DNA from: Vitellaria paradoxa
Taxonomy: Eukaryota > Streptophyta > Magnoliopsida > Ericales > Sapotaceae
Assembly: GCA_019916065.1 (NCBI GenBank)
Contig: CM034242.1
Coordinates: 14,136,823 to 14,200,822 of the forward strand
Direction of reading: 5' to 3'
Length of the DNA: 64,000 nt
The notes under the pieces are model-generated. The model saw only the letters and a list, made by a program, of their open reading frames with translations, ran no database searches and had not been told where the DNA came from. Position numbers and translations under genes: made by a program. Shown piece after piece: positions 33,163 through 44,776 of this stretch (within the stretch, counting starts at the first letter, position 1; every line of letters begins with the position of its first letter).

Positions 33163-33575
33163 TGTAACATTCAGTATTTAAATTTAACAATTTATATATT
33201 ATTTTGAGGTGATAAAATACTAAATTAGAGATAGAGTTTAATTATTTTATTTTTTTAGATTGAAAATAATCTGAAATAGTGTTGAGTTAGACAAATTGGG
33301 CCAAGGGCCCAGCCCCTTCTTTTTCCCTTCCTACTTTCTTTTTTTTTTTTTTTAATTCTTCTTGGGCCGTGAGTTTCCAGAGAGGGCACGGGGAGAGAGA
33401 AAAGAGAGAGAGGGGGAAAGAGAGGGATTTGAGAAGAAAGGAAGATAGACTCGGGTAGTTTTCGACGCTGTGGACACTGTAGCAGTGTCCGTTTTGCGTG
33501 ATTTTACTCGAGGTGAGAGAAATTGATGTCGAAAAGTTTCTATCTAAACTAAAATCTTTTTATTTATTTTTTTCT
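33163..33575 (+). mobile_element. 5' part of an LTR, truncated by the duplication junction
   Basis: Colinear with the first ~420 bp of the solo LTR at 35338, including the GCCCAGCCCCTTCTTT, GTTTCCAGAGAGGGCA and TTTTGCGTGATTT blocks. It stops at the tandem-duplication junction. Confidence 0.8.
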
Positions 33576-34781
33576 CTTTATATATAGATTTTATAGCTTT
33601 TATATATAACTTTTATGATCACTTTTAACCATTAGATTTTATAGCTTATATATATATATATATATATATTAAAATAATATTTGTATTAAAATCATTTTTT
33701 TATAATATAACAAAATAATATGAATATTAAAAATTTTAAATTTTTGAGTTATTACAATATATATGAGATTATGAGCGATGTAGTTTAAAAAAAATAAGTG
33801 AATTACACTAGTGGAATACATTAGTTTTATAATAATAAGTGAACAGGGAGAGTAATTATAATATTTGAGATGTTTTAGAGAAAAAATATTATAAAGAGTG
33901 GGGGGAATTTTTGAGAAAGTGTCAATATCCCCACTCTTTTGCTTTCTCTAATATCATTCTCTTAAAATTCTTAAAATTGTTATTAATTATAGTAACATCA
34001 TCTACATTATATACATTTTAACGTTATTTCTTAAATTTTTATTTAAATACAGGAAATAGAAATGAAATTAGATGAAAAGAAAAGAAGTGAAAAAAATTAA
34101 GATTTTTACCGTTTTCTTAAGTTTATTAGGACCAAAAAAAAAAAAAGGAAGAAGAAAAAGGAAAGAAAAGAGAGGATAAAATCTATCCAATTTCATCAGC
34201 TCAAAATTAAGAATAAATTGAGGGAAGAAAAAAGTTATAAATAAATTTCTTAGAATACTATATTTACCCATCAAATAAAGAATAAGAAAAAAAATTACAT
34301 TTGTATTTTAAAGAATTTAATAATAATATAGTGACAATTTTTTATTTATTCTCAAATCACAAATAAGAAAAAAATTTATTATAGTTTCTCTTGTAAATTT
34401 TAAAAAATACGAGAAAAATTTATTGTCATTTTTTTCACTTCTCTCTTTGCTATTTTTTTTTTTTTTTTTGTTTAATGTTTTCTCCTTCTAAACCTGAAAT
34501 GAAGTGTACAAAGGAAAAAGGGCGTGAAAATTTTGAGCAATTTTCTCACTCACGTAGCGTGCCTCAAAAAATCATGCTATAAATTTCATTAAATGCCCTG
34601 CAAATGTCAATGTCCTTTTTTTGTTTAAGAATACATATATTTCACATCACCCCAATCACATCACTCCAACCGTTACGTCTACCCTAAATAATTAATATTC
34701 TAATATTCGGGCATAAAAGCGTATAAAAAGGAAGGTTAACGAAAGAATGAAACGAAAAATGAAAGCAAAGGGCACAAGTGG

Positions 34782-34970
34782 AGCGCCGATGTTGGGTGTG
34801 TTTAGAATAGTATAAAATTGTATAAAATAATATAAAATTATAAAAATAAATATTTCGTAATTTATGTAATGAGTAAAAATTTTAAATTTTATTATCTCGT
34901 AATTCGTATTTGTAAATATTTATAAGATTTTATTTTATTTTGTAGAGTTTCAAATGGAGTCGTTTTTGAA
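34782..34970. mobile_element. Short MITE-like insertion in duplication copy 2
   Basis: Interrupts the sequence that is continuous in copy 1 (about 32945-32955). It begins GGTGTGTTTAGAATAGTATA and ends GTTTCAAATGGAGTCG, with ATTTCGTAATTTATGTAATG inside. Confidence 0.6.
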
Positions 34971-34986
34971 AAACAATACTATACAT

Positions 34987-35137
34987 ATTGAGTATGTTTG
35001 GAATTATATAAAAATGTATAAAATTATAAAAGTTAATGTCTCGTATTTCGTACAGTGAGTAAAGAATTTAAATTTTATAATCTTATAATTTATGTTTGTA
35101 GAATTTTATATTTTTTTTATCAACTCCAAACAAGGCC
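34987..35137. mobile_element. Short MITE-like insertion in duplication copy 2 (second)
   Basis: Begins near GAGTATGTTTGGAATTATAT and ends CAACTCCAAACAAGGCC. The corresponding site in copy 1 (near 32974) reads straight through ATACATATCACAAAGG. Confidence 0.65.
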
Positions 35138-36129
35138 ATCACAAAGGTTTGAGTTACTTTTTGTTCAGATAAAACATAAAATAAATAAAATATAAACATG
35201 AATGGTTAAAAAGATATTCGAGAGAATACAAAAAAATATGATAAATAAGTATACCATTCTAAGTCATATAATCCTTCACTTAGGATATGTTTGTTTTGGA
35301 GGCAATGGATGATAAATTTGATTAGGGTAATTTTTGTTGTAACACCCAGTATTTAAATTTGACAATTTATATATTATTTTAAGCTGATAAAATATTAAAT
35401 TAGAGATAAAGTTTAATTATTTTATTTTCTTAAATTAAAAATAATTTAAAATAGTGTTAAGTTGGACAAACTGGGTCAAGGCCCAGCCCCTTCTTTCTTC
35501 TTTTCCCTTTCTTTCTTTCTTTTTTTTTCTTCTTCCTTGGGTTTCCAGAGAGGGCATGGGGAGAGAGAGAAAGAGAGAGAGAGGGAAAGAGAGGGAAGAG
35601 AAAGGGGGATTCGGGAAGAAATGAAGGCAGATTCGGATAGTTTTTGATGTCGTGAACATTATAGCGGTATCCATTTTGCGTGATTTCACTCGAGGTGGGA
35701 GAAATCGACGCCGAAAGATTTGTTATCTAAATTAAAATCTTTTTATTTCTCATTTTCTCTTCAGATCTGAGGTAAATGGGACTTATATTTGTATTCTAAA
35801 TGTTGCAAGGATCATTTTGGTATGTATATATACTTGATTTGGTGAAAATTTATGAGATGTGTATATATATACGGGTGTGTATATATATGCGTATATGTGT
35901 TGAATTTTTCATACTTTTAGGTTATGATAATTACATAAATGATATACAGAAATTTTAGGATAAATTTTTATATGTTCATTTTATGTGAAAGTGATTAAAT
36001 TTAGACTGACAATGTAAAGTCAATCCGAAATTGAAAGGTCATTTCGCTGCACCTTCATTGGAAGAGAAAAAGGAAAAGAAAAAAGAGAAAGGAAAAAAAT
36101 AAAGAAAATAGTTAGAGATATTATCATTT

Positions 36130-36335
36130 AAGCTCAAAGCTTTTAGATAATCGTAAATTGACTCCTAAAGTTTTAGATAATTATAAAATAGTTCCTAAAG
36201 TTTTAAATAATTACAAAAGGATTCCCCAAGAGTTTAAATAATTACAAAGTTGACCCCAAAGGTTTAAATAATTATGAAATGACCCCTAAAGTTTAGAAAA
36301 ATCACAATTTTACCCTAGAGAATTGGGGAGGATAA
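36130..36335 (+). repeat. Minisatellite inside the solo LTR, about 35-bp unit
   Basis: At least five units of the form (C)CCTAAAG TTT(T)A(A/G)ATAATTA(T/C)AAA, each ending in a variable A/T/G-rich tail. The same kind of array occurs at 30180-30400, 43850-43975, 45570-45710 and 49020-49170, so it is a conserved trait of this LTR lineage. Confidence 0.8.
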
Positions 36336-36876
36336 TAATGTTGCCCCTAGAGTTATGAGAAATTATAATTGATGTTATAAAATTAGAAAAATGTTAGAAA
36401 AAGTGTAAATTTTGAGATTTAAGGCATACTTTATTTTATATTGCTAATAGTAGAACAGAATTTTATTTGTGATTAAATTATATGAGACATAATTAATAAT
36501 TAATATAACATACTTTCTTAATGTTGTGAACTCTTGAAGAGAATTATTTGGCATAATTGAACATGTCATGTACATTGGAACTGGGGCGGCATTGTTTGAA
36601 CTATATTGAGAATATTACTTGGCTTAGAGCGCCACATTCATATTGTGACATACCGAGACACTGGTTATATATATATATAGATGAGATTCACGATTTGAGA
36701 AAATAATATTTTAAAAATATCAGATGATCACCAAGCAACATATATAATTAAAGGTTAGTCATTTAAAGTTGGGCGTTAATATCGAGGTGAGATATTATGA
36801 GATTTTTCAGATTGTAGCCGGATCTTACTTGAGATAAGCGGATGCCTACTTGAGATAAATAGATGCTTGACCAGAG

Positions 36877-37125
36877 GTGTAACACGGTTTCCTATCAAAA
36901 GGACCATAGGGTGTAACACGGTTTCCCTAAGTCTTAGTTGATTGGGGGTGTAACCCGGTTTCCCAACTGCTATTTATATTAATTACCCTGCTTGAGGTAA
37001 GCAGATGCCTGACTAGGGATGTAACACGGTTCCCTATCAAAAGTGCCAGGGGGTGTAACACGGTTCCCCCGAGTTTAACACGGTTCCCCCGAGTCGTACA
37101 CTAATTGGGGTGTAGCATGGTTCCC
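36877..37125 (+). repeat. GTGTAACACGGTTTCCC array, 7 copies
   Basis: Copies start near 36877, 36910, 36946, 37018, 37052, 37074 and 37109, with small changes (one reads GTGTAACCCGG, one GTGTAGCATGG). Spacing is irregular, between 22 and 72 bp. Unique to this LTR in the window. Confidence 0.85.
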
Positions 37126-37485
37126 CATTTGGTGTATATATATATATTAAGGTAATGTGATTGCTACATTTGTTGGTGAGATGTGTGGATTATTCTATTG
37201 ATCATGAGTTCGGTTATGAAATAAGAAATATCAATTAGGAATTACGGAAACCTGATTCCCGAGGTGTGATACGTAGGCAGTTTAGGCTAAAGTAGCCTAA
37301 GTTCGGTCTTAATTATGGGTGATGAAATGGAATATTATTTTATCTGGAAATGAGTAATGATTTTGGATAGTTTGATGACCTTAATTTAATGTAATTTGAA
37401 TTTGGACTGAATTTTATTATTTATTTTAGTTTTGCATTCCTATACCGTCCGTCCCGAACAATTAAGTTAGGGGCGTGACATTTGT

Positions 37486-38815
37486 CCTTTATTACATCAG
37501 TTTGAATGATCGGATAATAATTATTCTGAGAGTAATAATTACCCTACGTATGGACGTGGATAATGGAGGTAATGGAAAAATTTTACTTCTTTTCTCATTA
37601 CCCCGCAAAATATTTCTTTAAACTCCTGTAAAACTTTAAGCAACGTTTTCTTATAAATAATTATAATAAATACAATAAAATAATAATTTATTTAATTAAA
37701 ATGAAATTAATTAATTATTAAATTATTTTATCAAAATAATATTTAATAAATAATTATTTATTATTAAAATGATTTATTAATTTTATTAAATTAATATTAT
37801 TGAAATAATAGTTTATGACAAGAATTATTTATTTTATTAAATTATTTTATTGAAATGAAAATAACTTTTAAAAAATAATAATTTATTATTAAAATTAATT
37901 ACTATTGAAATATTAACCTGTGATAAAATTATTTTTTATAGTTAAAATTTTTATTTAAAATTATGTTTAATAATATATTTTATGAAAATTAATTATAATT
38001 AAAATAACAATTATTATCATGATTTATTTTATTATAATATTTTGCTAAAATTAAATATTAACTTTTACCTTTATCAATTTATTCTCATTCCAAGTACAAT
38101 TAACTTTTACCTCTTCAAAATTTTTAACATTCTAAACATAATATAATTATAATTATTATTGAGTAATATTTCTCTCTCAATCAAAATATAAGTATCACAA
38201 ATTTGTTACCCATTTATTGTTACCATTATCGTAACTCTAGTAATCTTTAATCTCCAAAATTTTTTTTACCTCCTACCAAACATTTCCTTAGAGGTGACAA
38301 ATCCTTCTCCAATTTTTGAATTCATGAATTTAGGATAAATTACGATAATTGCAAATATCTCCGCCGATAATTAAAATGTATTGAATCACTATCAATAATC
38401 TTGAAATGGCATTTTGCTAAATATAACTACTATGTATGAAATTATTTTACAAGATTTATGTGCAAAATAATAGAGTTGTATCACATTTAAAATGAAAATA
38501 GTTAAAGTTATATTTTATTTTTAATATAATTTTAAAAAAATATATATTTATTATAATATATCTAAAAATTTTTAATACAGGCTCTGGGAATGCTCTTTGC
38601 CTTATGGTTTTTACAAATTGAACCTCCACTCGCACTCCGTTTACGAATTTTGTGGCGTCACGCCCACCTAACACTTTTTTATTAGGTAATTATATTTTAC
38701 CCTTTTTTCTTATTTAACCAGAACATCCGAACACGCATGTCAAAAAAAAAAAAACCTCCTTAAATAGAATAAGGTAATCTCTCACAATCCACACAACCCA
38801 ATCAAAAATAGTATA

Positions 38816-38848
<33 letters not shown>

Positions 38849-39700
38849 CACTTCACACTAGAAGTAAACATCTGTTTCTTTAAAATAGCATTACCAACGG
38901 AAAGAAAGTCGATTACAACAATGTTCAACATTTTGGAGGTCTAGCTTACCTATCATGCTCAGTCAAATCCTAATTTATTACAGTAGCATGTATAGATAAT
39001 AGTACTTATGTAATGTTAAAGAGTGAGCTAAAATTGACCAAATTGAAATAATTCAAATTGAATTAATTAATTTTTGTCAATATAGTTCAGCTCTTAGTTT
39101 AATTAATTAAATTTGGTTAATTTTTTTTTTCTAAAAGTTCAGTTTATTTAGTTTAATTAGTATTAAAATTGTATGACCGAACTGATCAAACTAATTGAAA
39201 TTTATATTTTTTCACATTATATTATTGGTTAGTTTATATATTTCATCTTATGTACTCTAAAATCTTAAATTATGTTTATAGCACGTAGTCCCAATCATTA
39301 GACACAGCCTAAATCTTGATCCAAGTAAATATATTTGTAATTATTTTATAACTGAATATTTTTTTGAGCCGTTAGATTAAAATTTAATTATTCAAACACA
39401 TTCATAATTTTTTTATTTAAAAAAATAAGTGAATTTATTTAAATCGTTAAATTTTACTAATGATTCGTATCAAATTGTTAGTTCGTTGACATTAAATTTA
39501 ATACTAATCTCGGGAATTTAAAAAAAAAATGCTCGCCCATGTACGGTGGAATCGCGCCTAGTATTAGAGAAAACTAGTAGTTAACTTGTCCATTTGGAAA
39601 TTGTTAAATCTAAGTAGTTGCTAAAGTAACACGTTTTGCGTTGCAGATAACAATGCTTATAGGACACAAACTCACCTAAAAAATGAAACTCTTGATAATC
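37486..39700. other. Intergenic, strongly AT-rich
   Basis: 37620-38200 is built almost only of AATTA/TTAAT words. A (TA)n tract lies at 38818-38847. No gene is seen. The short open frames carry no domain. Confidence 0.5.
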
Positions 39701-39704
39701 TTGT

Positions 39705-39806
39705 CCCAAATTAGCAATTGTTAGGTCGGACGCACAACCCAAGCTGTCCTACTACTCCCAAATTAGCAATTGTTAGGTCGGACGCACAACCCAAGCTGCC
39801 CTACTA
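39705..39806. repeat. Tandem duplication, about 52-bp unit
   Basis: CCCAAATTAGCAATTGTTAG, then GTCGGACGCACAACCCAAGC and TG(T/C)CCTACTAC, occurs twice head to tail, one base different. It abuts the family B MITE that begins at 39808. Confidence 0.9.
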
Positions 39807-39807
39807 C

Positions 39808-40166
39808 GGCCCCATTCAAAGTAAGAAAAAATTAGATAAATTGAGATAAAATGTGATTTTGGGTTAATTTTGGTGTTTTTTTTTAAAGTAACAAACCGTG
39901 GGAACGGTTTTTCAAATCCGTTCTCACAGATTTAAAAAAATTCACAAAAAATAGTAACAATGGTATTCGTTTGAAAGCTTTCGACACGAAAAATATGATT
40001 GTATAAAAATTTTACACATTCGTTTAACCTACTTCTAGATTTTTTATTTTTTTAACGAAATATTAGAATTTTTTGAAATTAGTAATGGCGGAAAAATTAA
40101 AGGTAGAAGGGTTGTTGGAGATTTATAATGATTTTTGGAGTTTTATAGTGATGTCAAACCGACCCC
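39808..40166 (+). mobile_element. MITE family B copy 2, about 360 bp
   Basis: Inverse of 9616-9972. It runs GGCCCCATTCAAAGTAAGAA ... AACCGTGGGAACGG ... TTCGACACGAAAAATATG ... TTTTATAGTGATGTCAAACC. Sequence conservation between copies is high enough to align by eye over the whole length. Confidence 0.75.
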
Positions 40167-40169
40167 TAA

Positions 40170-41230
40170 ACTTAGATGAGTTCACTGCTAAAAAATAAAA
40201 ACAATGCAAAATTATATAAATATCTATTTTATTATATATATATATATATATAATTGAGATAAATCCGGTAAGGTGTTCAAACTTCAAACTCATTTTGGGG
40301 TTATATTATTTTCGTAATATGTTATAGTGTGGCAGATTTTTTTAATTTTTTTTTATTTCAGGCTCTGTTTGTTCCAACATAAAACATTTTCTCAAAAATA
40401 TTATACTCATTTTTAATTATTTAATAAAACATCTTTATATAAAATATTTTTTAAACAAATATTTTCCCTGAATATTAAAAAATAATTTTCTTTTCTCAAA
40501 CTTGTAAGTTATTTTTGAGAATAAAATGACACTCCACTTCTTTACTTAGCATCACCTTTATATTTTTTTTATGAGAAAAATTCTAAAAACATTTTTTAAG
40601 TCAACCATCAAAAAAATAGAAATAAACATAATGTTTTTTGTAAAATATTTTACATAAAAATTATTATTCAATATAAAATATTTTACATCAAAATAAACTG
40701 AGGCTTAATGTATAATATTTTCTTATGTTAAAACATAAGTCATTCTTATTTGTCAGCGGGCACATCTTTTTCATTTTGATTTTTGCCCTTCATTTACTTG
40801 ATAAGTACCTCGTGACAAGTGATATTAAATCTAATCTGGCTAAAAAGTGGGGACAACCCCCGCGGGGACATTTGGGACATTTGAGGAATAGATTTTGTGG
40901 CTTAGCTAACTTTTTTGAGGTCTTTGCATTAGTTAATTAACCTAATTATTATTTACTCCCCCCCCCCTTTTGACAAACACTACCAAATACACCAATTCAA
41001 AAAATTATTGTTTGGAAATTAGAGAGGAGAATTGAAAAAAAAGGAAAAAATGAACGAAAAATATTTAGGTTTTCGCTTTGCTTTCTCTCCAAACTTAAAA
41101 ACCAAACTAAAAGGACCCGTTTGATAATATTGTTATTTTTCTATTTATATTTAATTGTTTATGTTTTTGGTTTTTATTGTCCCAACTAGCAATACTAGAG
41201 GAGGGTAAATAGGGTTGCTTAAAAAGTTTT
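40170..41230. other. Intergenic, no gene
   Basis: AT-rich with a short GC patch (GGGGACAACCCCCGCGGGGAC near 40850) and a C9 run near 40960. The word CCGTTTGATAATATTGTTATTTTTCTATTTATATTT at 41118 (in part) resembles the end of the element at 54060. Confidence 0.4.
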
Positions 41231-41379
41231 TGCAAATAAAAATTTCAAGCTCTAAACAAATATGTCAAAATAAGAAGAACAATCAAATATGGAATATTCT
41301 TAATAACATAAATAATTAAAAAAATATGCAATATTTTGTGAATATTGGTGAAAATATTGTCAAAATAAAAAGAATAATC

Positions 41380-42860
41380 AAATACGTGAATGTTAGTGTT
41401 TGCAATAAACATATAAAGAGAAGAGAAGAGAAGAGAAAGAAGCTAACACAATTGATTTATAGCGGTTCGGTTTCAATGTTGCCTATGTCCACTCCCCAAG
41501 ACATCCCTTGAGATTTTTCCACTATTATTTGAAGAACTTGTTACACACTAGCCTCCCAGGGTGCTAGAAACCTTTCACCCCACAAGTCTCTCTCAAAGAA
41601 TATCTCTTATCTTGATTCTAGCATTTGAACTAAAATCACCTAACTCTCACAAATTAAAAGGGTTATAAATTCTCTTTCTCACAATAACAACGATGAGTTT
41701 AAAACTCAATGAAATGAAAAAAAAAAAGAAACTCTCACAAATTGAATATGAAAGATGAAGCACAAGTATAGAAAGATATCACTCTATCTTTGCAAAATAA
41801 CAAACTTTCTTGTTTCTCTTTGTAAAAACTTCTTTTCTACTTTGTTCTTCTAGTTTAATATGAGTTTGAGGTTCTATTTATAGGCAAAAATCCGCAAATG
41901 GCCATTACTAATTGAAAAGGCACTTTTGCCCTTAAAAAATTTTGAATTTCCTTACTTCCAATGCTCTCTTTCAGATTCAAATTTTCTGAAATATATTTGT
42001 GATCATTTTTCACCCTCATAACATTCATATCTGACATTCAGTTAGATTAATGATTTCGTAGATATGTAAGTCAACTATCATCTAGCCAAATTTAAGTTTC
42101 GTTAATGGTTGGATCTTTAGATATAGTCTCAGAACTGAGACTAGCTCCAGTTTACTTTTTTTTTTTTTCTTTTTTTGACAATCTAAATCTATGTTTCCCA
42201 TTGAAACTATTGTTTCACCGTGATACTTTTGGAATTTGAAGAAACTTAAACTACAAAAGTTGTAGCTTTATAAGTCTTCTTTTCACACACCAAAAATCAA
42301 AATGTTTAAAGGTGGATAGTATGAGTTATGTCTCAAAAACCAAGACTAGCTCCAGAATTCAGAATTAAAACCTCTTTTGTAATGACTGATCTACGAACTC
42401 ATTTTTGGACATCTTAAATTTGAATCCACAAAAATATCCCTTCAGTAAAGTTGTAAATATGGAAGTTTAGTTTACTATATTAAAATTTCATGAAAATTGA
42501 ACTATTAAAGCTTTAGATATCATTCATATACTAACATATGTCTGATTTGTTTATTCATTCGAGTTAACCTTTTAATTTAAGTTTTCATCAAACTTTGATT
42601 TCCATTACTCTCAACTTTGAAATCTTTTTATTTCTTTATTCAAATTATGTCAAAATACTTGAAAATTAATATCAAGATCTTTTGAGCATATTATCTTGAA
42701 TCTATTAAATTAAAATTAATTATAACATTTCATACAATGTCTATTTAAAAATTAATTATGAAAATTTAGTTCAATGTTTGTTATCATTAAAATCAATTAT
42801 AAAATTAAGTTTATAGACCTTGGGTCAACAGTTTTGTTATCTGTTGTCGTTTCTTTTTCC
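41380..42860. mobile_element. Probable LTR-retrotransposon-derived sequence (decayed)
   Basis: Contains GATTTATAGCGGTTCGGTTT with GCCTATGTCCACTCCCCAAG, a block typical of plant copia-type LTR/leader sequences, and ACTACAAAAGTTGTAGCTTT with GAGACTAGCTCCAG twice (42138-42150 and 42341-42355). No coding remnant is recognised. Borders are unclear. Confidence 0.4.
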
Positions 42861-42872
42861 TGAAATAAAAAA

Positions 42873-42958
42873 TAAAACTGCGTTTGAAATATAATTTTGC
42901 ATTAGAATTTGTGACATCATTCACTCACTCCCTGGGCCACGAAATTCGGGGTATGACA
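42873..42958 (+). mobile_element. 3' end fragment of an LTR (LTR0)
   Basis: GCATTAGAATTTGTGACATC ... CGAAATTCGGGGTATGACA matches the last ~80 bp of the LTRs ending at 44771 and 46510. It is separated from the next LTR by only 5 bp (ACAAC). Confidence 0.7.
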
Positions 42959-42963
42959 ACAAC

Positions 42964-44771
42964 TGTAATAATTCTAATTTTTAACTTTTCATTTTTAAAT
43001 TTTGATTTGTAATTTTTTATTTTTAAACTTTAATTTACAAACTTTTAATATATATATGTATGTATGTGTATTAAATAAGGTTATATATATATGTATATAT
43101 ATGTGTGGCCACCCGAGGCTTTGCCTTATGTGAGTAATCTAGCCTATTGTACATAGGATTGGTGAGCAAGCCATAGTCAAGCTACAGCTTTTCTTTTCCA
43201 TCTGCGAGTAAAGGTAAGCCATGTTTGTGGCTTTGCTTGGTGGCCATAATAGCATCGATTTGTGGCTCGAAAAGGCTCCCTAGAGCTTGCCATGTTGTAG
43301 GGTAAATAAGTATAAAAGGGGGAGGTGAGGGATGTAGTGCATTGGCAAGCTTAAACCAGGGGGAAAAAAAGCAAAGGATGTTATTCAGCTGAAAAATCAA
43401 GGAAAATCAGAAATAAGAAAAGTCACGTGGTACCAAGTAAGTACATTAAATTCCAGCCAAATGCAAATTAATTTTAAGGTTTTACAATTTAAGGCATATT
43501 AAAAATATTAGTATAATTATTTTGATAAATAAGGTCAATAATTTTGAGAGTACGAGGTATTATTGGCCATCTCCAGGTGGTTCTTGTACTACATTAGGAC
43601 ATTGAGGTAGAGATTTAAATGTATTATATTTATATATATAATATGTAAAAATGTTATGATAATTTTTTTTTTCTATATGTTTCTTTTGTGCAAAATTTAG
43701 CTACATCAACGTCGGTTTATGGTTTGTGTATATATATATATATATATGAATATATGTAAATAAATATAATATCGAATATATTTAATATCATTTAGTTCTT
43801 TGCTGGAAGTTTAAGTTAGGAAAAGAAACAAAGGGTTTTCAAAAATAAAAACTTGACCCCAAATTTTTAAATAATTACAAATGACTGCTAGAGTTTTGGT
43901 TAATTACAAAATCACCCTCAAAGTTTAAAATAATTGCAGGATAACCCCTGAAGTTTCTGAAATAACAATTTTACCCATGATATTGTAAATGTGGGGATAG
44001 AAGATACTAGGAAAATAGGAAGGGTACAAAGACTATCTTTGGGTTAAAAGACCCAGAACCTGCTTAGGGGTTGGTGTTCATATTAGTGGATTAGTAGCTT
44101 ACAATATGACGATTAAGGGTTTGGCTTATCATGGCTCATGGTTGAAAACTACAAATACGACGTTGTTAGTATTCACCCCATGATTTGTTATGAAAATCAT
44201 GTAGTAGTAAAGAAATTTAATAAACACTGATAACTTGTCGATTGTTGATAGAATAATCAGAGTATTAATATTTTCTGATACATATTCGTTTAGTGAGTTA
44301 TTGGCATATGATTATCTAATTGAATTAAATAAAGTAATGCACATGTTTGATTTTATTGCATATTATATCTACTGGTATATGCATCGTAAGCACAAGTGGT
44401 TGGTGCTCACGTCCCTACAGATTATAATATAGGTGCAGCTCCTGAACCCTAGATGGACTGCAATGTCACGTTCTTATTAATTATTCAAGAAAATTTTTGT
44501 TACCTTTTTAGTTCAAATGTTGAAACTGTAATACTATTTTTAACTTTTTAGCTGGGTTTGTAAGACCTTAAGGCCAAATTTTATTTATTTTATATTGGAA
44601 TTCTAATTGGAGCTACTTTACTATTATCTCGTGATGGTTTAATTGGCATAAATTGTGCATGTTTTCTCCAGGATAGTTATGACTTTAGCCAGAGATAAAT
44701 ATGTAACTATTGCATTAGAATTTGTGACATCCTTCACTCACTCCCCGGGTTAGGATATTCAGGGTGTGGCA
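42964..44771 (+). mobile_element. LTR copy 1 (about 1.81 kb)
   Basis: Starts TGTAATAATTCTAATTTTTAAC and ends TTCAGGGTGTGGCA. Aligns throughout with 44777-46510: GTGTGGCCACC(C/T)GAGGCTTT, AAGCCATAGTCAAGC, CACGTGGTACCAAGTAAGTACATT, and the minisatellite at 43850. It is followed after 5 bp (GCTAA) by the next LTR, with no internal region between. Confidence 0.82.
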
Positions 44772-44776
44772 GCTAA

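Larger units (their letters stand above)
31003..33618. repeat. Tandem duplication, copy 1 (about 2.6 kb)
   Basis: Matches 33619-35760 block by block. Shared blocks run from TCACTTTTAACCATTA and the (TA)n tract, through TGAGATTATGAGCGATGTAG, AAATGAAATTAGATGAAAAG and AGCAATTTTCTCACTC, to TAAGTATACCATTCTAAGTC. It ends with the first ~410 bp of an LTR (33163-33575) that begins TGTAACATTCAGTATTTAAA. It carries a SINE and two foldback MITEs absent from copy 2. Confidence 0.88.
33619..35760. repeat. Tandem duplication, copy 2
   Basis: Second copy of the unit described at 31003. It lacks the SINE and the family E MITEs of copy 1. It has its own two small insertions at about 34782-34970 and 34987-35137. 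It runs into a complete solo LTR. Confidence 0.85.
35338..37480 (+). mobile_element. Solo LTR, 2143 bp, with perfect 5-bp target-site duplication
   Basis: Starts TGTAACACCCAGTATTT and ends GGGGCGTGACA (TG...CA), flanked on both sides by TTTGT (35333-35337 and 37481-37485). No internal domain or primer-binding site lies between. That is the signature of an LTR element reduced by recombination between its two LTRs. Inside are a leader-like GA-rich block, an array of 'CCTAAAGTTTAAATAATTA' words (36130-36330) and a GTGTAACACGGTTTCCC array (36877-37125). Confidence 0.9.

Noticed and set aside
36877..37125. CRISPR-like array of short repeats
   Set aside because: Spacing is irregular, the repeats are imperfect, there are no cas genes, and it lies inside a plant LTR.
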